Source of the DNA: Oligoflexia bacterium | GTDB lineage: Bacteria; Bdellovibrionota_G; JANQFH01 | Direction: 5' to 3' | DNA length: 64,000 nt | Assembly: GCA_028277945.1 (NCBI GenBank) | Contig: JANQFH010000056.1 | Location: 186,001-250,000 of the forward strand | Shown: positions 17,721 to 28,292 of the stretch, piece by piece | Numbering within the stretch: position 1 is the stretch's first letter | Layout: the number at the start of each line of letters is the position of its first letter | Program-made: the position numbers and the translations under genes | Notes under the pieces: generated by a model | What the model was told of the DNA's origin: nothing | The model's database searches: none | Seen by the model: the letters and a program-made list of their open reading frames with translations, nothing else

Positions 17721-18326
17721 CTACGACGAGCAGCTGCAGTTACCACTATTTGCTTGCACCGTGCCAACGTCTCCACTCTGGCCAAGTTTGATTTTCTCGA
17801 TCGTACCGGCACTGGTTACTTCAACCTCGCGAGCACAGTTACTGTCAGCCATCTTCGGATTCATAAGACAGATCTCAAAGTTGGTTTTGGTGCCGTTGGT
17901 GATCTTCGCAAAGCCACCCGCATCAAAAAATATGCTTTTGTTATAATTGACGTTGCTGTCGCAGTTGGCGCAAACGGTCACGGCTTTTTTGAAACGATAG
18001 GTTGATAGGATATTTTCATTATCGCTACAATCGACATTGCTTGGCAATCCAGAAGCCAACAAGTCAGGGCGATAGATGTTTATGTAACCACTGCTACTGT
18101 CCTGTTTAAAACAGAGACCAATGAAGCGTCTGGCGTCTATGGCTTCAGTCTGCGCCTTTCTGAGTGCAGTGACAACAAGGTCTGCGGTAAAAACCAATTT
18201 GTTCTTTTGGACATTACTTCTAACCGATGTTGCAGCAATGCCTGCAAGAACTAATACCAAAACTGTAACAATCACTGTTTCGATGAGCGAAAAACCATAA
18301 GGTTTTTGATCTCTGGATGTTTTCAT
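17721..18326 (-). CDS. fimT: GspH/FimT-type minor pseudopilin
   Basis: A type IV pilin-like protein of 201 residues from ATG 18326 (the frame is open to a TTG at 18338, right after the upstream stop). The prepilin peptidase site is KPYG|FSLIETVIVTVLVLVLAGIAA, with the conserved Glu at +5 followed by one hydrophobic helix. The globular part has several cysteines (FKQ near IGLC, VCANC, ICLMN, NCSCSS) that could form disulfides, and FDAGGFAKI resembles the GspH/FimT beta region. It is the last gene of a minor pilin group and probably helps initiate pilus assembly. Confidence 0.85.
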   Translation of the reverse strand: MKTSRDQKPYGFSLIETVIVTVLVLVLAGIAATSVRSNVQKNKLVFTADLVVTALRKAQTEAIDARRFIGLCFKQDSSSGYINIYRPDLLASGLPSNVDCSDNENILSTYRFKKAVTVCANCDSNVNYNKSIFFDAGGFAKITNGTKTNFEICLMNPKMADSNCAREVEVTSAGTIEKIKLGQSGDVGTVQANSGNCSCSS

Positions 18327-18338
18327 AAGAGCTGTCAA

Positions 18339-18908
18339 TTATTCAAAATCAATAATCGATTGCTGGAAGGTCATTTTATGGCACCGGCCAGACCTGTCGA
18401 GAAATGTGGTTAGTACCTTCACCAGTGCTTGGCCGGCTTCGGTTTCAGCAGTATCGCATGTAAGTTCATCTGGCCTCGTTGACGACACGTTCCCACAAGG
18501 ATCGCCGCTCTCTGAAGCCGCATCCGAGCCGCCATCGGCGTCGTCTTTACAGACGACAAAGCTGTTTGTGTACGGGAAAGGCCCAAGAGTGCCGCCACTG
18601 TCCTTCTCACCTCTTTTATTCAATGGGCCAATGGAGACTACGTCTTCGTCGGGTGCACCATAGACCTCTTGGGTGGAACCCGTACCGCCAGTACCCAAAA
18701 CATTAAAACTCACCTGGGCAAGTTGGCCGGCTTTACTCTTTGCTAACCTGACAGAGACGTCTAAGTGGTCACGAACGCGCTGTACTTGCATGGCCCGAAT
18801 CATAACGCCAGCCATACCAAGAAAGGCGATGGCAACCACCGTCAGAGCCACCATAGCCTCAACGAGGGTGAAACCAGCACGTTTTTTGACAGAGGTTACC
18901 TTAATCAT
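18339..18908 (-). CDS. pilV: PilV-like minor pilin
   Basis: A type IV minor pilin of 189 residues from ATG 18908; a TTG at 18929 would add seven residues ahead of it. The leader is basic (MIKVTSVKKRAG), cleaved before FTLVEAMVALTVVAIAFLGMAGVM, which has the Glu+5 of pilins and the PilV-type sequence. Four cysteines (VVCKDD, DPCGN, LTCDT, GRCHK) lie in the secreted domain. It immediately precedes fimT (stop and next frame adjacent), so the two form an operon. Its role is as a pilus tip or priming subunit, by family. Confidence 0.85.
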   Translation of the reverse strand: MIKVTSVKKRAGFTLVEAMVALTVVAIAFLGMAGVMIRAMQVQRVRDHLDVSVRLAKSKAGQLAQVSFNVLGTGGTGSTQEVYGAPDEDVVSIGPLNKRGEKDSGGTLGPFPYTNSFVVCKDDADGGSDAASESGDPCGNVSSTRPDELTCDTAETEAGQALVKVLTTFLDRSGRCHKMTFQQSIIDFE

Positions 18909-18929
18909 GAATGCCACGAATCCTATCAA

Positions 18930-19110
18930 AAATAAATAAAATTAGATAGTTATGATAATGCGGGGAGATGGGGCTAGGGGCCTTTCCCAAGAGTAAACCC
19001 TAAATGGGATTATAACAAAATTTCGCCATTCCATGGTATAATTAATAACTCAGCGCGTCCCTTGCCTCCGCCTCCCTGAAGCCGCGCCACACCGTTTTAG
19101 GGGGAGACTT
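18930..19110. promoter_or_regulatory. Divergent control region of the minor pilins
   Basis: This gap separates pilV (minus) from the PilX-like gene (plus). TATAAT is present at 19037-19042 on the plus strand without a good -35 box. A very strong ribosome binding site, GGGGGAG, lies six bases before ATG 19111. I see no sigma54 (GG-N10-GC) site that I would defend. Confidence 0.35.
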
Positions 19111-20463
19111 ATGGGGTTACCGACAATCGTCCGAGCCAACCAACTTTCATCCAACAGACACTTACGAAATCGGCAAGGCAGCGTCGTCATCGCCGCCGTT
19201 CTCATTATTGCGACTCTGACAGGCGTAACCATGGCATCTCTCATGCGCTCGAACACGGCACTCAAAGCAACAAAGTCTCTGCGCGGCTTTGCCACAGATG
19301 AAGCCAACATACGTTCGATTGTTAACCTCGTGTCTCTTAAGACCAAGGACTACGCTTGGACTCCCGGACAGACCTTGAACGACCTTCTACCGAACGGCAA
19401 TGATCGTTTTCAGTCATGGTATAACGGCACTTACAATGGTATCAGCTATACTGTTTCCGTCGCTGACAACACAGAGACCGAGGAAACCACGCAGGACTTC
19501 AAAACAGATAGTGACAATAAAGCCTATTTTAAGATCGCCATGGATCTCGATGGGGTAAACCGTGAGGTTCAGGTGCTGATGTCTCCAGGCTCTCCAGCAG
19601 CGCCTGGTGGAGAACCAGCAGGAGACCTGCCGGCCTCCATCGGTATCTGTTATGGCTGGCTTAACTTTATCACGCTGCTGTCGACCGGTGCCTCAGATCT
19701 GATTAGCGGTTTCGACATCACGCCTGATGGTGCTTACAGCTGCCCTCTGGACGGCAATGATTGTCCGGGCACGAACGATCAATGGGGCATCTCAACAACC
19801 TCATGGCTAGGAGTCTGGGAACTTGGCAGCTTGTTCAACTGGACTTCAAACGACGGTACCATCGAGGGCCTACCACCTGTAGACCCAAGTGAAACCATGT
19901 CCTTAGGACAACCAACACATGACCAGTGCGATTCCTATGATGACATACAGACATTAGCAGATAACATGCTGGCCTCTTCAGATCCTAAGCTTAACTACTA
20001 CTCGAGGACGTGGGGCACAAAAAAGATCTATGGAAACAAAACCTTTGGTACAGAAAGCGATCCAGAAGTGCTCTATACCAAAACCGGAATTTTTGGAAAG
20101 ATCGAGTTTAAGGGCACCGTTACCGGACATGGCATTCTTGTCGCTGACGGTAATACAGAGTTCGAAAAAGATTTCAATTGGAACGGTGTGGTTATTAACG
20201 ACGCAAACGCCATTGGAAATATTTTGGAGTGGGAAGATACGGCCGTGGTTTATGGGGCAACCCAGATAAACCGGCCTATTCTCTCAGCAGAGATTGGCAG
20301 TTTCAGCTTTGATCTAAGAATGTTAGGTGGAAACAACAAGTTTCAGTACAGCGCTGAAGTTGTAGAAGGCATACTGAGCGACCTCGATCCAAACTACACC
20401 CCTCCAGCTGGGGGTAGTGAAGGACAGACGGTTTCCATCTCGGCAATTCAGAACACTATTTAG
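19111..20463 (+). CDS. PilX-like pilus assembly protein, opposite strand to its cluster
   Basis: A 450-residue protein with a pilin-like N-terminal helix lacking a classical cleavage site: RQGSVVIAAVLIIATLTGVTMASLMRSN at about residues 20-48, as in PilX N-terminal domains. The C-terminal half has short glycine-rich beta repeats (GIFGKIEFKGTVTGHGILVADGNTEFEKDFNWNGVVI) ending in KFQYSAEVVEGIL, a pattern I associate with this family. The start is well supported by GGGGGAG. It is encoded on the plus strand between minus-strand pilin genes and its stop overlaps the next convergent gene by 8 bases, which is unusual for a pilin cluster. Confidence 0.75.
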   Translation: MGLPTIVRANQLSSNRHLRNRQGSVVIAAVLIIATLTGVTMASLMRSNTALKATKSLRGFATDEANIRSIVNLVSLKTKDYAWTPGQTLNDLLPNGNDRFQSWYNGTYNGISYTVSVADNTETEETTQDFKTDSDNKAYFKIAMDLDGVNREVQVLMSPGSPAAPGGEPAGDLPASIGICYGWLNFITLLSTGASDLISGFDITPDGAYSCPLDGNDCPGTNDQWGISTTSWLGVWELGSLFNWTSNDGTIEGLPPVDPSETMSLGQPTHDQCDSYDDIQTLADNMLASSDPKLNYYSRTWGTKKIYGNKTFGTESDPEVLYTKTGIFGKIEFKGTVTGHGILVADGNTEFEKDFNWNGVVINDANAIGNILEWEDTAVVYGATQINRPILSAEIGSFSFDLRMLGGNNKFQYSAEVVEGILSDLDPNYTPPAGGSEGQTVSISAIQNTI

Positions 20464-20962
20464 AAGAGTCTTCTTGCTGTATATCTAGGATATTGTTGCG
20501 TAACGGATCTTGGTTTCGCATGAAAAACCAGGTGGATTGATCGTTCGGATCTATAGATTCAAGTCTTTTCACGTACTGTTCTACCATCGCAATGCGTCGC
20601 TTGATTTCAGCTACCTGCTTTGGATCCTTGGTCACGGCCAGGCTCTGTCTAGCCCCACGTAGCTGCATGTTCAAAACTCCGATCAGCTGCTCAGAATGCT
20701 GTTTAACAAAGCCCGGTGATGGTTCCTCATCAATGATGGTCTCTTCTTCGGCTTCCTCTACATGAGCGGTCGGCTGAACAACCGCTTTTTCTTCAACCTT
20801 CGCCTTTTTTGTCACCACTGGCGCTTTCTTTGGCTCTTCCTGCACGCGATTTCGTTGCTGCAACAACAGCACAGAGACAAGCGCCAAGACAATGATTATC
20901 CCTATCAGTATCAAGCTAAAGCGTTTGTTATGGTCTGTTTTTGATTGACGTTTAGGCTGCAT
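20456..20962 (-). CDS. Single-helix anchored protein in the minor pilin cluster, unknown
   Basis: A 168-residue protein that I do not recognise. It has a basic cytoplasmic start (MQPKRQSKTDHNKR), one membrane helix (FSLILIGIIIVLALVSVLLL), then a Lys/Glu/Val/Pro-rich linker and a helical C-terminal part (QLIGVLNMQLRGARQSLA, AEIKRRIAMVEQYVKRLE) that may form a coiled coil. Its ATG overlaps the stop of the PilW-like gene by one base (TAATG), indicating translational coupling and a role with the pilins. The topology (N-in, single helix) resembles pilus alignment proteins, but no homology is claimed. Confidence 0.65.
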   Translation of the reverse strand: MQPKRQSKTDHNKRFSLILIGIIIVLALVSVLLLQQRNRVQEEPKKAPVVTKKAKVEEKAVVQPTAHVEEAEEETIIDEEPSPGFVKQHSEQLIGVLNMQLRGARQSLAVTKDPKQVAEIKRRIAMVEQYVKRLESIDPNDQSTWFFMRNQDPLRNNILDIQQEDSSK

Positions 20963-21795
20963 TATTCCTTCCTTACAATTAGACTGACTCTAAAAGTTGC
21001 CTCTTCAGTACGGTAGTTCTTAAAGGGAGATCCTGCATCCAGCACAGGGTTTACGTAGCCCTCTTCGGGTGAGTCTGCATGTATCATAACACGCACCTCA
21101 ACCTCCCGAATGTCATCTTTCTTGGAATAATCCGAAATGATGCCACCGTAATCTCCAGAATCATCAAAACCATAATAGGTGATTACAAACTCAACGACAT
21201 TTCTCAGAACGATTTCTTCAGAGTCATCGGCACTGCTATCCACATTGCCGTAGTTACGCCGGGCAACAGCATCGGCTTCCGAGTCTGAGTTCGTATCAAC
21301 AAAGGCGTAGACTATATTGTCTTCAGCAGGAGCGCGCAACGCTGGAGGTACCGTGACAAAGTCAAGCCCCTCCTCAACATCAATGCTGCCATTACCATCT
21401 GCATCGTAGGCATTATAGGAGAGCACCTGGATGTTGCCGATCAATCCACTACAGGGGGGAACGGCAGGATCTGGATTAATACCATATTTAAATGTGAGTT
21501 TGGCTGTACAGCCTTCAGATAGCTGATAGGAGTTCAATGCATCGCCAGTAGGATCGCTGCCAGCTTTGGAGAGATCTTGGGTCATCAACATCACGAAACG
21601 GGCCAGCCGGTTGTCAAGACTTCCGGTTGTCTCTACCTTTCCTGCAGTGCGAACCCCGGAGCGCATGATCTGGTAGATGCCAGCAAAGAGAATCGCCGCA
21701 ATTAGCATACCGACAATAATCTCCACCAGAGAGATCCCAGAAATCTTTTGACTGCAAGTCTTTGATCTGTTGCTGATTGGTAGAATTCTAGCCAT
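20962..21795 (-). CDS. pilW: PilW-like minor pilin with an EF-hand-type loop
   Basis: A 277-residue pilin-like protein. The prepilin site is SG|ISLVEIIVGMLIAAILFAG, with Ile instead of Phe at +1 and Glu at +5. Next comes MRSGVRTAGKVETTGSLDNRLARFVMLMTQDLSKAGSDP, the PilW-type region. Residues 131-142, DADGNGSIDVEE, match the canonical EF-hand loop (D1, D3, N5, G6, I8, E12). A second acidic stretch, DTNSDSEAD, may be a half site. This suggests calcium binding in the secreted domain. The stop overlaps the next start by one base. Confidence 0.82.
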   Translation of the reverse strand: MARILPISNRSKTCSQKISGISLVEIIVGMLIAAILFAGIYQIMRSGVRTAGKVETTGSLDNRLARFVMLMTQDLSKAGSDPTGDALNSYQLSEGCTAKLTFKYGINPDPAVPPCSGLIGNIQVLSYNAYDADGNGSIDVEEGLDFVTVPPALRAPAEDNIVYAFVDTNSDSEADAVARRNYGNVDSSADDSEEIVLRNVVEFVITYYGFDDSGDYGGIISDYSKKDDIREVEVRVMIHADSPEEGYVNPVLDAGSPFKNYRTEEATFRVSLIVRKE

Positions 21796-21810
21796 GGTTA
21801 AATAACGTCT

Positions 21811-22395
21811 CTATCCCTGCTCATCAAGCTGATATTGATCGATTCGATCGTGAACACTCTTCAGCAGAGCCTTACTCTCCTGAATCGATTTGGCATCTCC
21901 TTTTTCAAGCAGTACTAGCACTGTGTCTAGATCTCCTGAAATAGCTTGGAGGTCCACTTTTGTATTGGCGACAACATCGTTTATCAACGGTACGAGGCCA
22001 TGAAAAAAATCGTGCTTCCTCAGCGACAAGGATTGCCGAAAATCGCGCTTTCTATACCGTTGCAGAAAGGTCAGAAACCTGTAATAGGGACCGGCGATAC
22101 GGTGGCTGAATAAGATAGTCACAAAGACCCACATAAAGACGGCAAAAATATAGATGGGCCATTTGGGCACATTGAGTTCAACAAGCTGTACCAATACGTC
22201 GTGGTGTATTTCTAATGGAAAGTCCGAAAACATGGTTGCTACCGGAGGTACAGAGAGGATAAAGATGACAAAACAAAAGAGCACAACGCTGAGAAGAAGA
22301 ATCTCCACAGCAAGCTGCATCTGTAAAAAAAAGTCGACAACCTTGCGCTTGCGTCGCGGATTAAAGCGTGATGTAGACAGTTGTTTCTTATCCAT
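21811..22395 (-). CDS. Two-helix membrane protein with HAMP-like segment
   Basis: A 194-residue protein from ATG 22395, supported by GGAG seven bases upstream (a TTG at 22416 is less likely). It has a basic N-terminus, helix 1 (AVEILLLSVVLFCFVIFILSV), an external loop of about 40 residues, and helix 2 (IYIFAVFMWVFVTILF). A HAMP-like stretch, HRIAGPYYRFLTFLQRYRKRDF, follows, then a helical tail. No methyl-accepting or kinase output domain follows. Such proteins accompany minor pilin genes in some deltaproteobacteria; a signalling or anchoring role is inference. It is the first gene of the minus-strand pilin operon. Confidence 0.7.
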   Translation of the reverse strand: MDKKQLSTSRFNPRRKRKVVDFFLQMQLAVEILLLSVVLFCFVIFILSVPPVATMFSDFPLEIHHDVLVQLVELNVPKWPIYIFAVFMWVFVTILFSHRIAGPYYRFLTFLQRYRKRDFRQSLSLRKHDFFHGLVPLINDVVANTKVDLQAISGDLDTVLVLLEKGDAKSIQESKALLKSVHDRIDQYQLDEQG

Positions 22396-22612
22396 AGATA
22401 GGCTCCGATAAACCAACGAAATCTGTATAGACGCTGAGTTGAAAGTTGCAGGCGGAGAGAAAAGATCCGTTACTATTAATAAATTATATACTGTGTGCGG
22501 ATATATGGAAAGCGTAAATCCTGCTGGTTGAGCCCCCTATAAATTTATAAACTATTGAAATTAGACTATTTTATAGACTATCTGGCAACACGCTCTGCCG
22601 TGGGGACATCGG

Positions 22613-23842
22613 TTAGTTCAGCTCAAGCAAAAACTTTCCCGGTGTCTCAATGTGCTCTTTAATCGTGCGCAAAAAGGTGACGGCCTCTCTACCATCAATC
22701 AATCGATGGTCGTAGGAAAAGGCCAAGTACATCATCGGTCGAATCACCAGCTGATCGTCTATAACCACCGATCGTTTCTGGATTGTGTGCATACCGAGAA
22801 TGCCGGTCTGTGGTGGGTTTATAATCGGCGTCGAAAGCAGCGAACCAAAAACACCGCCGTTGCTGATGGTAAAAGTCCCACCCTGCAGCTCTTGCAACGC
22901 CAACCTATTCTCACGCGCACGCTGAGCAAGGTCGTGGATACCAAGCTCCATTTCAGCCAAGCTAAGCTGCTCGGCATTTCTAAGCACGGGAACCACCAGA
23001 CCTTTATCTGTGGAGACGGCAATGCCAATGTCATAGTAGTGGTGGTAGACAATCTCTTCGCCATCAATCTGGGCGTTAACCTCTGGAACAGCCTTGAGTG
23101 CCGCGACACAAGCCTTAACAAAGAAGCTCATAAAGCCCAACTTAACGCCATGTTGCTGCTGAAACTGCTCTTGCGAGTTGCGCCGCAACTCAAGCACCGC
23201 ACTCATGTCGGCTTCGTTAAACGTCGTTAGTGTGGCGCGCTCATGTTGAGAGGCAACCAAACGCTGGGCAATACGCTGTCGTAGGGTGCTCATACGCTCC
23301 CGGGTTACCCTGCCGGCAGGCTGCGACTTTGCCATGGTTGCACCGCTAGGTGCATCCTTGCTACCCGCAAGAAAGCGCAGGACATCCTCTTTGAGCAGCC
23401 TACCGCCTTTACCCGTTGCTGGTATCTCCTCGGGTTTAAGTTGCAGCTCGTTGAGCAGACGACGCACCGAGGGCGAGAGTACCTTCTCTGAGCCTGTGGC
23501 AGACGACCGTGTCGCATCTGGCCTCTTTGCTGCGACCGGCTCCGTAGCGACTTCGTTTGCTGTCGGTTTAGGGGCTGGCGTGGTCGATGGCTCAGTTGAC
23601 GGCGTGGCTTTACTGGGCTGGAGAACGCCAATCTGCGCACCAATCGCAACCGTGGTGCCGGCTGCGACTTCGATCTTTAAAGTGCCGCTGCTCTCTGCAG
23701 GCACTTCGGTAGTGATCTTATCCGTCTCTAGCTCGTAAATTGGCTCACCACTCTTCACCTGCTCCCCGTCCTGTTTGATCCAAGCAGAGATCACTCCCTC
23801 AGTAATAGACTCACCTATTTCAGGTACAATAATTTTGCTCAT
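22613..23842 (-). CDS. sucB: 2-oxoglutarate dehydrogenase E2, dihydrolipoyl succinyltransferase
   Basis: A 409-residue E2 component that transfers the succinyl group to CoA. The lipoyl domain is at residues 1-76, with the lipoylated lysine in [15 protein letters not shown] Pro/Ala/Thr linker leads to the E3-binding domain ([33 protein letters not shown]), then the acyltransferase core ending in the catalytic [30 protein letters not shown] at the start is typical of SucB. Its ATG overlaps the sucA stop (ATGA), so the two are translationally coupled. No E3 (lpd) gene is in the window. Confidence 0.96.
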   Translation of the reverse strand: MSKIIVPEIGESITEGVISAWIKQDGEQVKSGEPIYELETDKITTEVPAESSGTLKIEVAAGTTVAIGAQIGVLQPSKATPSTEPSTTPAPKPTANEVATEPVAAKRPDATRSSATGSEKVLSPSVRRLLNELQLKPEEIPATGKGGRLLKEDVLRFLAGSKDAPSGATMAKSQPAGRVTRERMSTLRQRIAQRLVASQHERATLTTFNEADMSAVLELRRNSQEQFQQQHGVKLGFMSFFVKACVAALKAVPEVNAQIDGEEIVYHHYYDIGIAVSTDKGLVVPVLRNAEQLSLAEMELGIHDLAQRARENRLALQELQGGTFTISNGGVFGSLLSTPIINPPQTGILGMHTIQKRSVVIDDQLVIRPMMYLAFSYDHRLIDGREAVTFLRTIKEHIETPGKFLLELN

Positions 23843-26661
23843 TCTCCCAACTCTTCTAAATCGCTTGCAAAACAGCGCCGAATCAACTCTTCCTGTTCTG
23901 CTTTGTGTATCGCAAAAGAACCTGTGGCTGGCCTTGCTGCCGCAGACCTACCTATATAATGGATGGGCACCTCGGTAAGCTTCGCCAATCGCGGTGCGAC
24001 AAAAGACCACCCGCCCATATTCTTGGGTTCCTCCTGTACCCAGACGATAGCGTCAACATGACGATAATGGCCGAGAATAGCAGCTAGCGGTTGCTGAGGC
24101 CATGGATAAAACTGCTCCATGCGAATGATGGCGATATCCTGGCGTCGACTCTGCAACTGAACTTCCAAGAGATCGTAGTAGATCTTGCCACTACAGATCA
24201 GCAACCGTCTGACCTGCTCAACATCGGCATCGCTGTCTGCGATAACTTCCGTAAAACTGCCTTCGCTTAGCTCGGCAACCGGTGAAACCGCCAGGTGATG
24301 GCGGAGAAGGCTCTTGGGTGTCATGATGATAAGGGGTTTACGAAAATTGCGCTTCATCTGGCGGCGCAGCACATGAAAGTACTGGGCTGGTGTGGTCAAG
24401 TTACAGATCTGGATATTATCCTCAGCGCATAACTGCAGAAAACGCTCCAAACGTGCGCTTGAATGCTCCGGACCCATGCCTTCATAGCCGTGTGGCAACA
24501 ACAAGACAATGCCGGAGCTGCGGTGCCACTTGGCCTCGGCACTAACAATGAACTGATCGATAATCAGCTGCGCACCATTAGCAAAATCTCCAAACTGCGC
24601 CTCCCACATCACCAACATCTCTGGCTCTACTAAAGAGTAGCCATAATCAAAACCGAGCACACCCGCTTCACTTAGGGGGCTATTGTACACACAAAACTTT
24701 GCCTGCTGTTGGTGGATGTCGTTTAGAGGAATATAGGTGCTGCCATCGACGGCGTCATAGAGCACCGAGTGTCGTTGACTAAAAGTGCCGCGACGGCTGT
24801 CTTGACCACTAAGCCGCACAGGCGTGCCTTCGACTAAGAGCGAACCAACGGCAAGCGCCTCAGCCATGGCCCAATCTACGGTACCGCGGCTTGAGCTTGA
24901 AGAAGTTTGCGAAGCTGCCAGGTAAGTTTGCTTCTTCTGCTCCAGCTGTCTGGCGATCTTTGGATTGAGTCGAAAATCTGCAGGCCAACGAAAAAGCGCG
25001 TCGACAATTTCATCCAGCACTTTAAGCGATACCGTCGTTGGCACCAACTCGGTAGAGTAAGCCTGCTGCATGCCCTGCCAATAGCCGCTGAGTTTTTGCA
25101 CTTCGGCCTTGATGTAACCGGCACTACGAACGGCTTGCAGGGCTTCTTCGAGCTGTCGCTCAAAATCCTCCTGGATGGCAACAGCACTTTCACCCCCTTC
25201 ACTACCGCTCTCGGCATTCAAAACTCTTTCGCCAACCAGCTGCTTGACATAGAGCTGTCGAACACTGTTTAACTCTCTGATCTTGGCGTACATCTTTGGT
25301 TGGGTATAGGCGGGTTCGTCGGCTTCGTTGTGGCCATACTTACGGTAACCGACAATGTTTAGAAAGGTGTCGATACCAAACTGTTGGCGAAACTCCATGC
25401 AAAGTTCGACACAGAAGACGACCGCCTCTGGATCGTTGGCATTGACGTGAAAGACCGGCGCGCCAAACATCTTGGCAATATCGGTTGGGTAGAGAGTTGA
25501 ACGGCCATCGTGTGGATCGGTGGTAAAGCCGATCTGGTTGTCGACAATGATGTGTAGAGTACCGCCGGTGCCGTAGCCCTCAAGCTGCGACAGCTGCAAG
25601 GTTTCCATAACCAAGCCCTGGCCGGCAATAGCGGCATCGCCATGGATCAGCACTGGAATCACCGCCTGGCGGTCGACATTCCAGCGACGCTGTTTGCCAC
25701 GGGCACGGCCCACCGTCACCGGATCCACCGCCTCTAGGTGGCTTGGGTTGGAGGAGAGGCTGATATGGAGTTTTTTGCCATTGGCGTTGATGTAATCGGC
25801 TGAGTAACCCAGATGGTACTTCACATCACCCGCACCATCCGCTGCTTTTGGATCAAAGTTGTCTTCAAATTCATCAAAGATCTCCTCAAGGCTCTTCTCC
25901 ACAACATTGGCAAGCACGTTCAGCCTTCCCCGATGCGGCATGCCGATGACCATTTCAACAATGCCGAGCTCAGGCGCCAATTCGCGTACGGCATCCAATG
26001 CGGGAATGAGCACCTCGACTCCCTCGAGGGAGAAACGCTTCTGGCCGAGAAACTTCTTATGCACAAAGGCTTCAAAAAACTCCGCACGCAGTAGCTGTCT
26101 CAGCAGACGCATCTTGCGCTCTGCAGGAAAGGCTGGCCGTCCGCGAGCGGTCTCTAAGCGTTGCTGGAGCCAATGCCGCTGCGTCGGATCCTGTATGTGC
26201 ATGTACTCACTGCCAATCGTGCGGCAGTAGGTATCGCGCAGGATTTGATGGATCTCGCGCAGGCTTGCCTGGGGTGGGCCGTAGAGCGAACCAAGGCCGT
26301 ACTCTACATCAAGATCCGCTTCACTGAAGCCGAAGTTGCTGAGCTCGAGTTCCGCGTGGCTTTTGTTGCCGGGATCTAAAGGGTTGGTATCGGCAATGAG
26401 GTGGCCAATGTCGCGGTAGGCATAAATGAGTCGGTCTATCTGCCACTGGCCTTTGGCCGTCTGTGGGGTTGCCGCTGCCGACTCCTTGTCATCAGCACCG
26501 GCCTTTTGACGCCGCAGCGGAATACCACGCCTGCCAAGCTCAAAGCCCTCGAAAAAAAAGCGCCAGCCTGCCTCAAGAGACTTTGGATCATTACACCACT
26601 GCTCATACGCACGTTCGATATACTCAATATTGGCAAGGTTTGCGTAGTCCGCCTTTTGCAT
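23839..26661 (-). CDS. sucA: 2-oxoglutarate dehydrogenase E1 component
   Basis: A 940-residue thiamine diphosphate enzyme that decarboxylates 2-oxoglutarate in the TCA cycle. The frame is open about 180 codons further upstream, but that part is antisense to otsA. ATG 26661 gives [22 protein letters not shown], matching the E1 N-terminus, and a length like E. coli SucA (933). Landmarks are [32 protein letters not shown], the ThDP motif beginning [20 protein letters not shown] and ending [17 protein letters not shown] and [21 protein letters not shown]. It is followed by sucB with a 4-base overlap and divergent from otsA. Confidence 0.96.
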   Translation of the reverse strand: MQKADYANLANIEYIERAYEQWCNDPKSLEAGWRFFFEGFELGRRGIPLRRQKAGADDKESAAATPQTAKGQWQIDRLIYAYRDIGHLIADTNPLDPGNKSHAELELSNFGFSEADLDVEYGLGSLYGPPQASLREIHQILRDTYCRTIGSEYMHIQDPTQRHWLQQRLETARGRPAFPAERKMRLLRQLLRAEFFEAFVHKKFLGQKRFSLEGVEVLIPALDAVRELAPELGIVEMVIGMPHRGRLNVLANVVEKSLEEIFDEFEDNFDPKAADGAGDVKYHLGYSADYINANGKKLHISLSSNPSHLEAVDPVTVGRARGKQRRWNVDRQAVIPVLIHGDAAIAGQGLVMETLQLSQLEGYGTGGTLHIIVDNQIGFTTDPHDGRSTLYPTDIAKMFGAPVFHVNANDPEAVVFCVELCMEFRQQFGIDTFLNIVGYRKYGHNEADEPAYTQPKMYAKIRELNSVRQLYVKQLVGERVLNAESGSEGGESAVAIQEDFERQLEEALQAVRSAGYIKAEVQKLSGYWQGMQQAYSTELVPTTVSLKVLDEIVDALFRWPADFRLNPKIARQLEQKKQTYLAASQTSSSSSRGTVDWAMAEALAVGSLLVEGTPVRLSGQDSRRGTFSQRHSVLYDAVDGSTYIPLNDIHQQQAKFCVYNSPLSEAGVLGFDYGYSLVEPEMLVMWEAQFGDFANGAQLIIDQFIVSAEAKWHRSSGIVLLLPHGYEGMGPEHSSARLERFLQLCAEDNIQICNLTTPAQYFHVLRRQMKRNFRKPLIIMTPKSLLRHHLAVSPVAELSEGSFTEVIADSDADVEQVRRLLICSGKIYYDLLEVQLQSRRQDIAIIRMEQFYPWPQQPLAAILGHYRHVDAIVWVQEEPKNMGGWSFVAPRLAKLTEVPIHYIGRSAAARPATGSFAIHKAEQEELIRRCFASDLEELGE

Positions 26662-26745
26662 CTCTTCATCACACCCAAAGATGTCTAAAGCCCGGCAAGA
26701 CGTTATCACTTTGACAAAGGTTTTCAAATGAGGATAAAGGTAAAA

Positions 26746-28170
26746 ATGGTGCGTGCAAAGAAAAGGCGTCTGATCGTCGTCTCTAACCGCCTGCCGGTAA
26801 AAATCGAAAAGAGCCGCGGCAAGTGGAAGATCTACCCCTCTCCCGGAGGCCTGATTACGGCGCTCTCGCCTATACTTAGAGATCGGGGCGGTGTCTGGCT
26901 CGGTTGGGCGGGTTGCGGCAAAGAGGCGCCGGTGGGCAGGCTCTTGAGACAGCTCAACCGCCATGAGTCCTACCAGCTGCGAGGGATTAGCCTCAGCGAA
27001 GAAGAGATCGCCCAATACTACCGGGGCTTTTCCAATGAGGCGTTGTGGCCGCTGTTTCACGATCTGCTCGGACACTGTCGTTTCAAGCGGGCCCATTGGC
27101 AAACCTATCAAAAGATCAACCATCTCTTTGCCAGACAGGTCAAGCGCCTCTACCACCGTGGCGACGTCATCTGGGTACACGATTACCAGCTGCTCATGGT
27201 TGCCCACTACTTGCGACAGCTTGGATTACGCCGCACAAAGATCAGCTTTTTTCTGCATATCCCCTTTCCATCGTACGATCTCTTTCGCCGCCTGCCTTGG
27301 AACGGTGAACTCATATACGCGATGATGGAGTATGATCTGCTTGGTTTTCAGACCAAACGTGACCGCCGCAACTTCCTTCGCTGCGTTAAGGAGTTCATGC
27401 CAGAAGTGGCCATCCTTGCGCACAAGAGCCGTTTTACCGATGTGCAGTATGGCAGCCGTCGGGTACGCATTGGCTACTATCCAATCAGCATCGATTACAA
27501 AGACTTTAACGACCGCGCCCACGATCCCGAGGTTACCAAGGTGAGCTATGACATCCACCGCAAACTCTCGAATCGCCGGCTTATGCTCGGGCTCGATCGG
27601 TTAGACTATACCAAAGGCATTCCACAACGATTTCGAGCCTTTGAGCGAGCACTAGAAAAGTATCCGAAATTGCACGGCAACCTCTCGATGATTCAGGTGC
27701 TCATTCCAAGCCGGACCCGCTTGCCAGATTACATTGACCTTAAGAGCCAGTTGGATGAGCTGGCTGGTCGCATTAATGGCAGGTTTTCTAAACATGAGTG
27801 GCTACCTATCTTTTATATGTTTCACAGCTTAAAACCTGCAGAGCTTCTTGGACACTACCGCGCCTGTGAGATCGCCTTGATTACACCACTACGTGACGGC
27901 ATGAATCTGGTCGCCAAAGAGTACTGTGCCAGCTCCATCGACAACAACGGTGTGTTGATTTTGAGCGAGTTTGCTGGTGCCGCGGATCAACTCAGCAAGG
28001 GCGCCCTGATTGTTAACCCTTACGATGTAGAGGGAACGGCCGACGCCATCTACGAAGCCTTCAAGATGCCCATCGCCGAAACCAGCAGGCGCATGCGCGT
28101 TATGCGCACTGAAATCAAACGCAACGACGTCCACCAGTGGGCCGCCCAGTATCTCAGCACCTTCCTCTAG
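26746..28170 (+). CDS. otsA: Trehalose-6-phosphate synthase
   Basis: A GT20 glycosyltransferase that joins UDP-glucose and glucose-6-phosphate to trehalose-6-phosphate, used in osmotic and stress protection. Key parts: [11 protein letters not shown] (glucose-6-P loop), [67 protein letters not shown], and [16 protein letters not shown] followed by [15 protein letters not shown] prefer ATG 26746, which has AAAGG five bases upstream, over ATG 26728, which lacks a ribosome binding site. No trehalose phosphatase gene (otsB) is adjacent, so it must lie elsewhere. It shares an 84-bp divergent gap with sucA. Confidence 0.95.
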   Translation: MVRAKKRRLIVVSNRLPVKIEKSRGKWKIYPSPGGLITALSPILRDRGGVWLGWAGCGKEAPVGRLLRQLNRHESYQLRGISLSEEEIAQYYRGFSNEALWPLFHDLLGHCRFKRAHWQTYQKINHLFARQVKRLYHRGDVIWVHDYQLLMVAHYLRQLGLRRTKISFFLHIPFPSYDLFRRLPWNGELIYAMMEYDLLGFQTKRDRRNFLRCVKEFMPEVAILAHKSRFTDVQYGSRRVRIGYYPISIDYKDFNDRAHDPEVTKVSYDIHRKLSNRRLMLGLDRLDYTKGIPQRFRAFERALEKYPKLHGNLSMIQVLIPSRTRLPDYIDLKSQLDELAGRINGRFSKHEWLPIFYMFHSLKPAELLGHYRACEIALITPLRDGMNLVAKEYCASSIDNNGVLILSEFAGAADQLSKGALIVNPYDVEGTADAIYEAFKMPIAETSRRMRVMRTEIKRNDVHQWAAQYLSTFL

Positions 28171-28250
28171 ACAGACACTGACGGCGTCCTCAGAAGAAAG
28201 CCTGATACAGCACCCACAAAACGTGAAAAGAATTTACAGAGCATTTTAGG

Positions 28251-28278
28251 TTGCTGACTCACTGTCATGTGTTATAAG
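28251..28278 (+). promoter_or_regulatory. Candidate sigma70 promoter of carAB
   Basis: TTGCTG (28251-28256), a 16-nt spacer and TATAAG (28273-28278) lie 14 bases before the carA ATG, implying a very short leader. Prediction by eye; no attenuator or PyrR site was noticed. Confidence 0.45.
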
Positions 28279-28292
28279 AGGCTCCAACCTGA

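Noticed and set aside
26662-27207. 180-codon upstream extension of the sucA frame
   Set aside because: It is antisense to otsA, has no family similarity, and the E1 N-terminus aligns from ATG 26661.
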